From assembly GCF_024207115.1 (NCBI RefSeq), contig NZ_CP100128.1:1736001-1800000 (forward strand): a DNA stretch of 64,000 nt, in the 5' to 3' direction. Below the pieces are notes generated by a model that saw only the letters and a list, made by a program, of their open reading frames with translations, searched no databases and was not told where the DNA came from. Below are positions 1-8,915 of this stretch, in pieces (position 1 is the first letter of the stretch; every line of letters begins with the position of its first letter). This DNA is from Chromobacterium sp. IIBBL 290-4 (lineage in GTDB: Bacteria > Pseudomonadota > Gammaproteobacteria > Burkholderiales > Chromobacteriaceae). Both the position numbers and the translations under genes were made by a program.

Positions 1-762
1 CTGAGCTGGGCCGCCTTGGCGGCGGCGCCGGTTGAGGCTGCCCCGCGCCTCAAAATCACCCTGTCCAATCAGGAATGGCCGCCGTATATGGGCCAGGAAC
101 TCCCTTACGACGGCATCTTGTCGCGGCTGGTGAAGGAAGCCTTCGCCCGCGGCGGCGTCGATGTCACCTTCCGCTATTACCCCAATAACCGCACGCTGCA
201 ATCGGCCCGCAACGGGCAGGTGGACGGCAGTTTCGGCTGGGCGCCCACCGAGGAGCGCAAGCGCGATCTGCTGTATACCTTGCCGGTGTTGAATGCCCGC
301 ATGGTGTTTTTCCAGCGCAAGGACCACAAGCTGGAATGGAGCCGCTGGGCGGATTTGAAGGGCGCGCGCGCCGGCGTGACGGTGGGCAACTACTATTCCG
401 ACGAGTTCGACGCGCAGGTGAAGTCCGGCGTGTTGACCGCCGATACCGCGCCGGACGATCTGATCAATTTCAAAAAGCTGCTGGCCGGGCGCGTCGATCT
501 ATTCCCTATCGATTTGGAAGTGGGGCGCTATTTGCTGGCCCACCATTTCACCGCTCAGCAGGCCAATGCGGTGGAAGCGCAGGGGCGTTCCTTCTGGAAC
601 GCGCCGCTGCACGTGGTGATCTGGCGCAAGCATGTCAAAGGGCAGGAGCTGGTGGAGCGCTTCAACCGCGGGTTGAAGGCGCTGCAGGATAGCGGCGACT
701 TCGAGCGGCTGGTGACCGAGACCCGGGAAGCCTGTCTATTGCCGCACAGCTCATCGCCCTGA
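1..762 (+). CDS. Periplasmic substrate-binding protein, family 3 type (5' end cut by window)
   Basis: The frame is open from the first base and ends at TGA 760-762. The visible start (LSWAALAAAPVEAAP) looks like the end of a signal peptide with an AxA cleavage region, so the true start lies left of the window. The mature part begins LKITLSNQEWPPYMG, which fits family 3 solute-binding proteins: two-lobed periplasmic proteins that deliver amino acids or similar solutes to an ABC permease, or act as stand-alone sensors. No permease or ATPase gene is adjacent, so the ligand and partner are unknown. It converges on the acetyltransferase gene with a gap of 2 bp. Confidence 0.75.
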   Translation: MSWAALAAAPVEAAPRLKITLSNQEWPPYMGQELPYDGILSRLVKEAFARGGVDVTFRYYPNNRTLQSARNGQVDGSFGWAPTEERKRDLLYTLPVLNARMVFFQRKDHKLEWSRWADLKGARAGVTVGNYYSDEFDAQVKSGVLTADTAPDDLINFKKLLAGRVDLFPIDLEVGRYLLAHHFTAQQANAVEAQGRSFWNAPLHVVIWRKHVKGQELVERFNRGLKALQDSGDFERLVTETREACLLPHSSSP

Positions 763-764
763 GT

Positions 765-1625
765 TCAAGCCAGCGTTTTGCGCAGCACCTGCCGGCTGGC
801 CTGCTGCTGAAAGCCCAGCTTGCGGTGCAGGGCCATGGAGGCCGAATTGCTGTCCGCCACCATGGCGGACAGCCGCTGTTGTCCCTTGGCCTGCAGATGC
901 AGCGCCGCCCGGCCGTACATGGCCTGGGCGATGCCGCGTCCGGCGCAGCTTGCCGACACGCCGACGCCGTTGATGTGTCCTGTCGCAGAAATATCCAAGA
1001 AAGCCTGGTAGCCGCCGTTTTCGTCCGCCCATAACTGCGCGGCGTCCAAGTCGCACTCGGCCCATTCATCGCGCAACCTATCTATTTCCAGCCCTGGCGC
1101 GTGCGGCGTGGCTTCGAAACAGCGGTTGTAGAGATCGGCGAGGCGCCGCCAGTCGATATGCGCGGTCTCCACCATGCGCCAGCCTGCGGGGAAGGCGCGC
1201 AGCGGCAAGGTCGCGCTATCCGCTTCCAGCGTCAGAAAACAAAAATGCGCCGCGAAGCCGTGCTGCGCCAAGGCTTGAAGCTTAAGGGCTTCGTCCGGCT
1301 CCGCGCTGAAGTGCAAATAGCGCGCGCCGGCTAAAACGCCTTGGCGCACGCATTCATCGATCAAGGCATCGTAGCTTTGGCGGCTGGCCGCTTGCAGCGG
1401 GCCGCCATACATTTCGCCGTTTTTGGCGATGCCGGCGCTCACCCAGGCCAGCATGCCGACCACCTGATCGCCATCCAGCAGCATGCGCGCGAATTCTCCT
1501 TTGCCGCGCATCGGGTCTTCCAGTTGTTGGCGCAAAGCGGCTGTCTGTTCTGCGCTAGGCGCGGGATAACGTAAAGCAGCCAGCTCGGCTAGCCGTGAAG
1601 GATCGTAGGGATGCAGCGTGAGCAT
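765..1625 (-). CDS. GNAT-family N-acetyltransferase, tandem-domain size
   Basis: 286 residues. The C-terminal half carries a GNAT acetyl-CoA-binding region (GVGVSASCAGRGIAQAMYG, residues about 220-240) followed by the typical helix and LGF motif (SASMALHRKLGFQ). The N-terminal half (residues 1-140) looks like a second, more degenerate GNAT fold, and the length is about twice that of a single domain. Members acetylate small molecules or protein amines; the substrate cannot be told. No strong Shine-Dalgarno precedes the ATG. It lies between a TetR gene read in the same direction and a convergent binding-protein gene. Confidence 0.75.
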   Translation of the reverse strand: MLTLHPYDPSRLAELAALRYPAPSAEQTAALRQQLEDPMRGKGEFARMLLDGDQVVGMLAWVSAGIAKNGEMYGGPLQAASRQSYDALIDECVRQGVLAGARYLHFSAEPDEALKLQALAQHGFAAHFCFLTLEADSATLPLRAFPAGWRMVETAHIDWRRLADLYNRCFEATPHAPGLEIDRLRDEWAECDLDAAQLWADENGGYQAFLDISATGHINGVGVSASCAGRGIAQAMYGRAALHLQAKGQQRLSAMVADSNSASMALHRKLGFQQQASRQVLRKTLA

Positions 1626-1664
1626 GTTGAGGGCGAAGAGGGTTTTGATACTTAAATGCTATCA

Positions 1665-2228
1665 TCATTTATCGGTCAGGCGCGCGCGGGCGCTTTCCAG
1701 CAATTGGCGCGATCGATCCGCATCATTCACCAATCTGGCCAAGGCCAGGCAGCCCACCATCAAGGCCAGGTCCAGCAGGGCGTCGCCTTCCTTGCCGTCT
1801 TGGGCGCGCGCCTGGGCCAGCGTGGCCGTCAATTGGCCGACTTCTCCGGCGATCCGGCCGCGCACCGGCGCGCCCTGGCGCGCCAATTCGCCGGCTAGCG
1901 CGGCCAAGGCGCAGCCGGAATCGGGAAAGTCGCGATGTTCGATATTCAAATACGCGTCCGTCACCGCGGCGAGTCCTTCGCCGGCGGGCGCTTGCGCCAG
2001 CAGTTGCCGCCAGCGGTCGTTCTGCTGCCGCAAGGCCTCGCCGCATGCTGCCGCCACCAGTTCTTCCTTGCTGCCGAAGTGGGCGTAGAAACCGCCATGG
2101 GTGAGTCCCAGGTCCGCCATCAGATTGGCGATGCCCACTTGCGCCAAGCCCTCGGCACGAAAGCGCAGGGCGGCGATGGAAACAATGCGTTGGGCGATTT
2201 CCGCCTTGTGGTCGCTGGGGTAGCGCAT
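1665..2228 (-). CDS. TetR/AcrR-family transcriptional regulator
   Basis: 187 residues. The N-terminal helix-turn-helix is clear at residues about 8-52 (RIVSIAALRF, then LMADLGLTHGGFYAHFGSKE). The remaining helical part would bind the inducer and form the dimer. I chose the ATG at 2228 over an upstream in-frame ATG because GGAGGGAACC sits just before it. The GLTHGGFYAHF segment is typical of repressors of efflux or detoxification genes. The gene is divergent from a PAS/GGDEF gene, with palindromes in the shared promoter region, so it probably represses itself and perhaps that neighbour. Confidence 0.85.
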   Translation of the reverse strand: MRYPSDHKAEIAQRIVSIAALRFRAEGLAQVGIANLMADLGLTHGGFYAHFGSKEELVAAACGEALRQQNDRWRQLLAQAPAGEGLAAVTDAYLNIEHRDFPDSGCALAALAGELARQGAPVRGRIAGEVGQLTATLAQARAQDGKEGDALLDLALMVGCLALARLVNDADRSRQLLESARARLTDK

Positions 2229-2254
2229 GCGGTTCCCTCCTGCCTTGGTTTTAT

Positions 2255-2282
2255 ATGATCCCAATCATGTAAACAATGTTTA
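2255..2282. promoter_or_regulatory. Probable TetR operator: two adjacent palindromes
   Basis: ATGAT-cccA-ATCAT-like palindrome at 2255-2268, followed by a perfect TAAACA-A-TGTTTA palindrome at 2270-2282. Both lie 27-55 bp upstream of the tetR start, in AT-rich DNA between divergent genes. The position suits autoregulation; binding is inferred, not shown. Confidence 0.5.
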
Positions 2283-2389
2283 TAAGAATCAGCCGGATAA
2301 GAATATGGCATCGCCTAGACTTTGAAGCGAAGGCCATCCTGCTGCTATCACTAATAAACGCGGTTAGCCAAACCGGAGTGGAGGGCCCC

Positions 2390-3271
2390 ATGCCATTGCC
2401 TCTCAGCGTTTTCCATTTGATCGTCCATCACGGCAACGATGCGGTGCTGGTGACGGAGGCCGAGCCCTTGCATGAGCCCGGCCCCGCGATCATCTATGCC
2501 AATCCCGCCATGTGCGAGCTGAGCGGCTATCCGCTGGACGAGTTGCTGGGCCAGTCGCCGCGGATGCTGCAGGGCCCGCTGACGGATCCGGCGACGCTGG
2601 TGCTGTTGGGCGTGGCGCTGCGCGCGGGGCGGGAAACCAAGGTGGAGCTGTTGAATTACCAACGCTCCGGCACGCCGTATTGGGCGGAAATCCATATCCT
2701 GCCCTTGAGCGACGAGACGGGCAGCATTCGCTACTTCGCGTCCATCCAGCGCGACATCACCGAGAAGCGCACGCGCCAGGAGTCTTTGTATCGGCTGGCG
2801 GTGGCCGATGACATGACCAATCTGTTCAATCGCCAGATGTTTTTCGATGTCGGCGCCAAATGCATGTTGCTGACGTATCGCCAGAATACGCCGCTGGCGG
2901 TGGCGGTGCTGGAGCTGGTGGATTTCCGCCGCCTGCAGGAGAGCTATGGCCAGCTGGTGGGGCACATGATCTTGCGGCTGGTGTCGCAGGCCTTGCTGGC
3001 GGCCATCCGCGACAGCGATATCGCCGGGCGGCTGGACAATAACGAGTTTGGATTGTTATTGCCGGAGGCGAGCCCCGACACGGCCCAGATCGTGCTGGAT
3101 CGCATCAAGCAGCAATTGGCGCAAAGCTGGCGCGAGGCGGGCCTGCCGTCGGGCGTGAGGCTGTCTTTGCGCTGCGGCGTGGCCAGCGCGGGCGACGCCG
3201 ATGAAAATCTCGAACAGGTGTTGCAGCGCGCGCGCGCCTCGCTGCAACAATTGGCGGAGGCGAGCAGTTAG
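2390..3271 (+). CDS. PAS domain protein with degenerate GGDEF domain
   Basis: 293 residues. The PAS domain covers about residues 5-130 (IYANPAMCELSGYP, then YFASIQRDITEK as the PAC end). A GGDEF-fold domain follows at about 135-290. The active-site motif reads DNNEF (D216-F220) instead of GGDEF, so diguanylate cyclase activity is unlikely; it may be a GTP- or partner-binding sensor. The PAS segment resembles LOV domains (GQSPRMLQG), but the flavin-linking cysteine is absent. The start at 2390 was chosen for GGAGTGGAGGG just upstream; an upstream in-frame ATG lacks such a site. It is divergent from tetR and followed by an intact cyclase gene. Confidence 0.8.
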   Translation: MPLPLSVFHLIVHHGNDAVLVTEAEPLHEPGPAIIYANPAMCELSGYPLDELLGQSPRMLQGPLTDPATLVLLGVALRAGRETKVELLNYQRSGTPYWAEIHILPLSDETGSIRYFASIQRDITEKRTRQESLYRLAVADDMTNLFNRQMFFDVGAKCMLLTYRQNTPLAVAVLELVDFRRLQESYGQLVGHMILRLVSQALLAAIRDSDIAGRLDNNEFGLLLPEASPDTAQIVLDRIKQQLAQSWREAGLPSGVRLSLRCGVASAGDADENLEQVLQRARASLQQLAEASS

Positions 3272-3372
3272 ACGGCCAGGACGGGCGCGCATGGATTTCA
3301 TGTGGAACGGCGGCTAATCTAAAAAGCATAAAACGCGGCGCGTCAGCCGCGGAATAATCGGATGGGACACCG

Positions 3373-5271
3373 ATGGGGGCGTTTTCGGCAAGTCTGAAAG
3401 GGGAGGCTTGGCGGCAAGCGGGATTGGCGATTGCCTACGCGCTGGCCGTCGCTTGGCTGTCGCGCGGATTTCCAGCGCTGACCGCCTATGGCTATTGGCA
3501 GCCGGGTTTGCCGCTGGCCTTGGCGGCGCTGTTGCGGTTCGGCGGACGGTGTTGGCCAGCCTTGCTGGCCGGCGCCGCATGGCTGGCCTGGCGGAATGGG
3601 CTGGCGGTGTCGGCCGCCGCGCCGCAAATCGCCGCCATGTTAGGCGCGGCCTTGCTCAGCAGCCAGGCTTTGCGCCCGCGCGCGTCTGCGCTTTCCCATC
3701 TGCCGGGCGTATTGCGCTACCTGTTCGGCGCGGCCCTGTGCGGCAGCCTGTTGTCGGCGCTAGGCTGGTTTTTCGCGCAATTGCCCAGCGCCGATCCCGC
3801 GCGGGCGGCGCAAGACGCCCTGCGCATCGCGCTGGGCGATATGGCCGCCATGGCCGCGCTGCCGCCCTTGCTGCTGCTGAATGGCCACTCCTGCATGGCG
3901 ACGCCGGAGCGCCGGCGCGAAACGGTTGCGGTTGGGATGCTGACCTTGTGCTTGTCCTTGCTGGTTTGCGTCTGGCTGGACGGCCGGGACGGCCGCTACG
4001 CCGCGCTGCCTTATTTGTTCATCATGCCTTTGCTGTGGCTGGCTTTCCGCAGCCAGCAGCTGCTGGCCCATGTCCTGTCGCTGGCCATCGTGGCGTTCGC
4101 GCTGCGGGGGGCGCATCTCGAGCGCGGCGCGCTGTCCATCGTCGGCGAGCGGGCTGCCTTGTTGAATGTGGCGCTGCTGGCATTGGTCCAGTCTGTGGCG
4201 CTGCTGGTGTTCGGCGCGCTGTTGGCCGAGCGCCGGAGCGTGGAGCGCAGCCTGATGCAGGCGAACCAGTCCTTGGAAAGCAAAGTGGCGGAGCGCACCG
4301 CGCAATTGGCGGAGAGCGAAGCGCGGCTGCGGCTGCTGGCCGACGCCGCTCCTTTTCCGCTGGCGATGAACCGCCTGTCCGGCGGCGAGCTGAACTATGC
4401 CAACGCGCGCGCCGAAGAGCTGTTCGATACGCGCATTGAGGCCTCCGGCTCGCAGAAGGTGCAGGACTTCTACGCCGATCCGGATGAATGCGAGCGGGTG
4501 GCCCAGGTGCTGCGGGCGGGCGGCCGGGTCATGGACCGGGAGGTCCGGCTCAAGGGGGCGGGCGGCCGGGAGTTCTGGGCGCTGATCTCCTGCGCGGTGG
4601 TGAAGAGCGACAAGGTGTGGCATGTGATCAACAGCATCAACGACATCAGCGAGCGCAAACGGCTGGAGCAGAGCTTGCGGGACGCCAATACGGCCTTGCG
4701 CCGCCAGGTCGGCGAGATCGAGCATCTGCAGCAGGGCCTGCGCGAGCAAGCGCGGCGTGATCCGTTGACCGGGTTGTTCAACCGCCGCCATCTGGACGAC
4801 ATCCTGCCCAGAGTGCTGTCCCATATGCTGGCACTGCATCGAGAAGTGGCGGTGCTGATGGTGGACGCCGACCATTTCAAGCGGGTCAACGATACCTATG
4901 GCCACCGCTGCGGCGATATCGTGCTGACGGCGCTGGCGGCCTATCTGAGCGACCACTTCCGCAGCGGCGACATCGTCTGCCGCTACGGCGGAGAGGAGTT
5001 CTTCGTCTTGCTGCCCGGCGCTTCGCTGGAGGCGGCGCACGCCAAGGCGCAAGGACTGTGCGACGCGGTGCGCGCCATGCCCATCCAGGCGCAGGGCCAT
5101 GCGCTGACCGTGACGCTGTCGGTCGGCCTCGCGCTCAGCCCCATGCATGGCGAAGACGCCGAAAGCGTGGTCCACGCCGCCGACGCCGCCTTGTATCAGG
5201 CCAAGCAGACCGGACGGGACCGGGTATGCGTCGCCGCGCCGCTTCAGTCGCTGCTGTTGGGCGAGGGCTGA
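3373..5271 (+). CDS. MASE1-PAS-GGDEF membrane diguanylate cyclase
   Basis: 632 residues. Residues 1 to about 290 form a series of hydrophobic helices of the MASE1 sensory type. A short coiled coil (ANQSLESKVAERTAQLAESE) follows, then a PAS domain (about 310-430) and a GGDEF domain (about 455-620). The catalytic motif GGEEF is intact at 539-543. An RSGD inhibitory (I-site) motif lies five residues before it (R530-D533), so c-di-GMP synthesis with product feedback is expected. The start has only a weak ribosome site. Its 3' end overlaps the convergent FUSC gene by 28 bp. Confidence 0.9.
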   Translation: MGAFSASLKGEAWRQAGLAIAYALAVAWLSRGFPALTAYGYWQPGLPLALAALLRFGGRCWPALLAGAAWLAWRNGLAVSAAAPQIAAMLGAALLSSQALRPRASALSHLPGVLRYLFGAALCGSLLSALGWFFAQLPSADPARAAQDALRIALGDMAAMAALPPLLLLNGHSCMATPERRRETVAVGMLTLCLSLLVCVWLDGRDGRYAALPYLFIMPLLWLAFRSQQLLAHVLSLAIVAFALRGAHLERGALSIVGERAALLNVALLALVQSVALLVFGALLAERRSVERSLMQANQSLESKVAERTAQLAESEARLRLLADAAPFPLAMNRLSGGELNYANARAEELFDTRIEASGSQKVQDFYADPDECERVAQVLRAGGRVMDREVRLKGAGGREFWALISCAVVKSDKVWHVINSINDISERKRLEQSLRDANTALRRQVGEIEHLQQGLREQARRDPLTGLFNRRHLDDILPRVLSHMLALHREVAVLMVDADHFKRVNDTYGHRCGDIVLTALAAYLSDHFRSGDIVCRYGGEEFFVLLPGASLEAAHAKAQGLCDAVRAMPIQAQGHALTVTLSVGLALSPMHGEDAESVVHAADAALYQAKQTGRDRVCVAAPLQSLLLGEG

Positions 5272-6227
5272 GCGCGCTGGCGCAGAAACCAGGCCAGCGC
5301 GCCGAACAGCAAGGCGGCGATCAAGGTATCCTCCACCCGCTCCAGCGCGCCGCTGGCCAATTGCGCTGTTGGCAGCAAGGACAGCACCAGCGCGGTCAGC
5401 AGCGCGACGAAAACACGGAAGCTGTGCCGCATGGCGATCAGCATCGTCATCTGCAACGCGGCCAGCGCCAGCACATGCCATAGCGGCCCCAGGCTCAAGG
5501 CCCGCAACAGCCAGTACAGCAAGCCGCTGAGCAGCGCGCCGGCCAGCGTGCCCATGGCGCGCTCGCGCGCCAGCCACAGCATCCGCTCCGGCGACGGGTC
5601 GGGAATGGCGATGGCGGCGATGGGCAGCCACCAGGCATGGGCGCTATGCATCCAGCCGCCGGCCAGCCAGGCCAGCAGGCCCCAGGGCAGAAGATGCCAG
5701 GCATAGCGGCGGACATCGGCGGCGGAGGCGGCAGGCAAGACCCGAAACCAGTCTTTCAGGCCGATTCTGGCCAGCGTGCCGCCATAGGCGGCGCCCAGCA
5801 GCATCCAGCCGGCCTCCTGCCAGGGCGGAATGGCCGCGGCCGGGGTCATGTCGCCCAGCAGCAGCGCGAACACCCAGAACTGCACGCCCTTGTGCAGGCC
5901 ATGGCGGGCGCTGCAGGCCAGCAAGGCCAGGCTGGCGGCCAAGACGGCAAACATGGGCAGCGGCCAATCCACGCACAGCCGGCCTATCAGGTAGCACGCC
6001 GGTATCGCCAGCCAGGATGCCGGCTGCAAGCGCCGCGCCAGCATCATGCACAGCGCGCTGTAATTGGCCGCCAAGGCGAATACGAACACGCCGGCCCCCA
6101 GGCCGCCCATAGTCAGCGCCGCGGCCGGCGCGAACAGCAAAGCGCTGAATAGCGCGGCTTTCAGGATGCGCCGGCGCTGGTAGCGGACCCAGCCCAAGCT
6201 ATGCAGCGCGTATTTCTGGTAAGGCAT
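5244..6227 (-). CDS. FUSC-family membrane protein (aromatic acid exporter-like)
   Basis: 327 residues with several blocks of hydrophobic helices arranged as two half-repeats. This is the pattern of the FUSC superfamily (YccS/AaeB relatives), inner-membrane proteins implicated in efflux of aromatic acids. The soluble domains of the full-length transporters are missing, so this is a short member. The start at 6227 is preceded by GGAGAGACC; the frame stays open far upstream, but that part is antisense to rsuA. The direction opposes the cyclase gene, whose end it overlaps. The substrate is unknown. Confidence 0.7.
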   Translation of the reverse strand: MPYQKYALHSLGWVRYQRRRILKAALFSALLFAPAAALTMGGLGAGVFVFALAANYSALCMMLARRLQPASWLAIPACYLIGRLCVDWPLPMFAVLAASLALLACSARHGLHKGVQFWVFALLLGDMTPAAAIPPWQEAGWMLLGAAYGGTLARIGLKDWFRVLPAASAADVRRYAWHLLPWGLLAWLAGGWMHSAHAWWLPIAAIAIPDPSPERMLWLARERAMGTLAGALLSGLLYWLLRALSLGPLWHVLALAALQMTMLIAMRHSFRVFVALLTALVLSLLPTAQLASGALERVEDTLIAALLFGALAWFLRQRAQPSPNSSD

Positions 6228-6323
6228 GCGGTCTCTCCAGGCTGTCGCCTTTGGCTGACTATGGCGCGATGGCGGGCCGCAGGCAAGGCGGCAGGGCCGC
6301 GCCGCGCATGCTAACATCGGCGT

Positions 6324-7028
6324 ATGGAACTTTATCGACTGTTGCAACAACAAGGCTTTGGCGGCCGCAAAGAATGCCGCCAGCTGATCGAATACGGCCT
6401 GGTGGAAGTGAACGGCGAGGTGGTGGACAACTATCGCGCCCAATTCGAGCTGGCCGACATCGCTAGCCTGACGGTGGACGACGAGCCGTGGCCGGTGGTG
6501 CGCGGGCCGCTGTATCTCTTGCTGCACAAGCCGGCCAATTACGAAACCTCGCACAAGCCGAATTGCCACCCCAGCATCTATCGGCTGCTGCCGGACCAGT
6601 TTTCCAATCTGGACATCTGCGCGGTGGGCCGGCTGGATGTGGATACCACCGGGCTGATCCTGCTGTCCAACAATGGCCAGTTCATCCATGCCCTGAGTTC
6701 GCCGAAAAAGCTGGTGCCCAAGGTCTACCGCGTCACGCTCAAGCATGAGGCGACGGAAGAGCTGATCGCCCAGCTGCAGAGCGGCGTGTACCTGAACGAC
6801 GAGGCGCGCGAATTCGCCGCCGACAGCATCGAGCAGCTCGACGCGCACACCATTCTGCTGACCATCACCGAGGGCAAGTACCATCAGGTGAAGCGCATGG
6901 TGGCGGCGGCCAGCAACCGCGTCGAGGCGCTGCACCGCGAAAGCCTGGGCGCCATCGTGCTGGGCGACTTGCCGGCGGGCGAATGGCGGCATCTGACGGC
7001 CGAAGAATTGGCGGCCTTCGGCTTCTGA
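6324..7028 (+). CDS. rsuA: 16S rRNA pseudouridine(516) synthase RsuA
   Basis: 234 residues. The N-terminal S4-like RNA-binding segment (RKECRQLIEYGLVEVNGEVV) is followed by the synthase domain with the catalytic-aspartate motif GRLDVDTTGLILLSNNG (about residues 101-117) and the late motif EGKYHQVKRMVAAASNRV. The alignment from memory follows E. coli RsuA closely, including LHRESLGAI, so the RsuA branch is favoured over RluB/E/F. It modifies one uridine of 16S rRNA during 30S maturation. It is a single gene ended by a strong terminator 20 bp downstream. Confidence 0.88.
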   Translation: MELYRLLQQQGFGGRKECRQLIEYGLVEVNGEVVDNYRAQFELADIASLTVDDEPWPVVRGPLYLLLHKPANYETSHKPNCHPSIYRLLPDQFSNLDICAVGRLDVDTTGLILLSNNGQFIHALSSPKKLVPKVYRVTLKHEATEELIAQLQSGVYLNDEAREFAADSIEQLDAHTILLTITEGKYHQVKRMVAAASNRVEALHRESLGAIVLGDLPAGEWRHLTAEELAAFGF

Positions 7029-7046
7029 TCGGAACGGAAACGCAAA

Positions 7047-7080
7047 AACGGCGAGGAGCGCGTCTCCCCGCCGTTTTTTT
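7047..7080. terminator. Bidirectional intrinsic terminator
   Basis: AACGGCG and CGCCGTT form the stem, with A-rich DNA on the left and seven T on the right, so it works as a terminator on both strands. It ends rsuA (+). The stop codon of the convergent quinone reductase (7079-7081) lies inside its T tract. Confidence 0.85.
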
Positions 7081-7900
7081 ATTGCGCCGCGGCTTCGGTC
7101 ATCGCCGGCCGCGGCGTGGGGCTGCTCGGCGCGGCCAGGTGCGCCCAGATGCCCTCCATGTCCGGCGCGATGTGGCCGGCCAGCTGGTGTCCGTCTGGAT
7201 AGTCGCCGCCGTTCTGGCGTCGGAACGGGATGGGCGTCTCGTCGAACAAGCCGGCCAGCCGCTTGCGCCAAGCATGCAGTTGGTCTGCTATCTGCTCGCG
7301 GCTCAGCTGGTTGACGCCATAGACCGCGTGGGTGGGCAGCACGTCCATGCCGGGGTAGAACAGGCAGCCGTGGGTGACGGGGAACAGCAGCTCCTGCAGC
7401 GGGCCGTTGATGCCGCGCGGACCGTAGTCCCGTTCGCCGCCGCCCACCATCGCCGCCAGCAGCGCCCGCTTGCCCTTGAGCGCGCCGTCGCCATAGCGCA
7501 GCCGGTTGCCTTGGTTCTGGTAGCCATAGCCGAAGCCATAGGCGTATACCCGCTCGAACCAGCCTTTCAGAATGGCCGGGATGCCGTACCACCATAGCGG
7601 AAACAAGAAGATCACCGCGTCGGCGGCCAGGAGTTTGCGCTGCTCCTCGGCGACATCAGGCGTTTGCGCGCCGTTGGCGTAGGCGTGGCCGGATTCGTCG
7701 ATGAAGGACAGGCGGGCGGGGTCGGCGCGCGCCGGAAAATCGTCGGCGTCCAGCACCGCTTTCCAGCGCATGGCGTAGAGATCGGATTGCAGCACTTGGT
7801 GCCCTTGCGCCGTCAGCGTTTCCACGGCGGCGGCGGCGAAGCTGCGGGTCAAGGAGCTGGGCTCGGGCTGGGCGTAGACCAGCAATAGGGTGCGGCGCAT
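7079..7900 (-). CDS. NAD(P)H:quinone oxidoreductase, flavodoxin-2 fold
   Basis: 273 residues. It begins RRTLLLVYAQPEPSSLTRSF, the FMN phosphate-binding loop of the MdaB/KefF/NQO1 group. It continues with VIFLFPLWWYGIPAILKGW (about residues 97-115), the classic flavodoxin-2 motif that contacts the flavin. Members reduce quinones or activated dyes by two electrons with NAD(P)H in the cytosol. The C-terminal tail after residue 250 is Pro/Ala-rich and probably disordered. It is divergent from a LysR regulator 92 bp away, which probably controls it. Confidence 0.85.
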   Translation of the reverse strand: MRRTLLLVYAQPEPSSLTRSFAAAAVETLTAQGHQVLQSDLYAMRWKAVLDADDFPARADPARLSFIDESGHAYANGAQTPDVAEEQRKLLAADAVIFLFPLWWYGIPAILKGWFERVYAYGFGYGYQNQGNRLRYGDGALKGKRALLAAMVGGGERDYGPRGINGPLQELLFPVTHGCLFYPGMDVLPTHAVYGVNQLSREQIADQLHAWRKRLAGLFDETPIPFRRQNGGDYPDGHQLAGHIAPDMEGIWAHLAAPSSPTPRPAMTEAAAQ

Positions 7901-7992
7901 GAGCGGACTTTCAGTGGGGTGGCGATGGCGCCAGTGTGTCCTGGCATGATAAATAAGTGAAATCGATGATTTTCTTGTGAGCTATCTGTTTC

Positions 7993-8904
7993 ATGGATAC
8001 CAAGCGCCTGGATTTGAATCTGCTGCATACGCTGGAAGTGCTGCTGGAGGAGCGCAATGTGACGCGCGCGGCGGCGCGGCTGCATCTGAGCCAGCCAGCC
8101 GTCAGCGCGCAACTGGCCCGTTTGCGGGAACTGTTCGGCGATCCGCTGTTGCTGCCGACGCAGCGCGGCATGCGTCCCACCGCCAAGGCGGAGCAGTTGC
8201 TGGCGCCTTTGCAGGCCTCGCTGCAGCAACTGCGCGCAAATCTGCTGGCGAGCCAGGATTTCGATCCGGGCGCAGCCAGCATGACCTTGCAGCTCGCCTG
8301 CACCGATTACGCCCAGGCGGTGGCGGCGATTCCGCTGATCCAGCGCTTGCGCCAGCGCGCGCCGGGCATTCGGGTGGCGATGCGCCATCTGGAGGCGTCC
8401 CGCTTGCAGCGCCAGGCGGAGAGCGGCGAGGTGGATCTGGCTTTGATCAGCCCGGATTGCGCGCCACCGGGCTTGCATGCCAAGCCCTTGTTCGAAGACC
8501 GCTACGTCTTGATCGGCCGGCCGGAGCATCCCGTCTGGCGGCAAGGCCTGACGCTGGAAAACTATCTGGCGCACGAGCATGTGGTGGTGTCGCTGGGCAG
8601 CGGCGATTTCAGCACCGCAGTCGACGTGGCGCTGGCCGAGCAAGGGTTGGCGCGGCGAGTGGCCTTGTCGGCGGCGTCTTTTCTGCTGGTGCCGGAAATC
8701 GTGGCGCAAACCGATTATCTCGCCTTGCTGCCGGCGCGGCTGGTGTCGGCCAGCCGGGTGCCGCTGCGGACGGCGGCCTGCCCGTTTCCCTTGCGCGGCT
8801 TCGGCGTGGCCATGGTCTGGCATCCGCGCAACCATAGCCATCCCGGCCAGCGCTGGATACGGCAGCAGTTTTCCGAGTTGATGGCGGAGGCCGCCGCGAC
8901 ATAG
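7993..8904 (+). CDS. LysR-family transcriptional regulator
   Basis: 303 residues. The N-terminal winged helix-turn-helix is typical (LDLNLLHTLEVLLEERNVTRAAARLHLSQPAVSAQLARLRE, residues 7-47). The rest is the periplasmic-binding-protein-like effector domain. The gene is divergent from the quinone reductase and probably activates it in response to an unknown electrophile or quinone. The shared 92-bp spacer has an ATGAT motif repeated about 20 bp apart and an ATCGAT. No strong Shine-Dalgarno precedes the chosen ATG. Confidence 0.88.
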   Translation: MDTKRLDLNLLHTLEVLLEERNVTRAAARLHLSQPAVSAQLARLRELFGDPLLLPTQRGMRPTAKAEQLLAPLQASLQQLRANLLASQDFDPGAASMTLQLACTDYAQAVAAIPLIQRLRQRAPGIRVAMRHLEASRLQRQAESGEVDLALISPDCAPPGLHAKPLFEDRYVLIGRPEHPVWRQGLTLENYLAHEHVVVSLGSGDFSTAVDVALAEQGLARRVALSAASFLLVPEIVAQTDYLALLPARLVSASRVPLRTAACPFPLRGFGVAMVWHPRNHSHPGQRWIRQQFSELMAEAAAT

Positions 8905-8915
8905 CGTCGCCGGAC

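Noticed and set aside
2390..3271. LOV blue-light domain in the PAS protein
   Set aside because: The sequence around GQSPRMLQG is LOV-like but lacks the flavin-binding cysteine.
3760..5631. 623-codon minus-strand frame opposite the MASE1 cyclase
   Set aside because: Arg/His/Gln-rich composition typical of antisense frames in GC-rich DNA; no domain.
6228..7595. Long minus-strand open frame upstream of the FUSC gene
   Set aside because: It is antisense to rsuA and the quinone reductase, both of which have clear family motifs. Only the 5244-6227 part has hydrophobic helices and a ribosome site.
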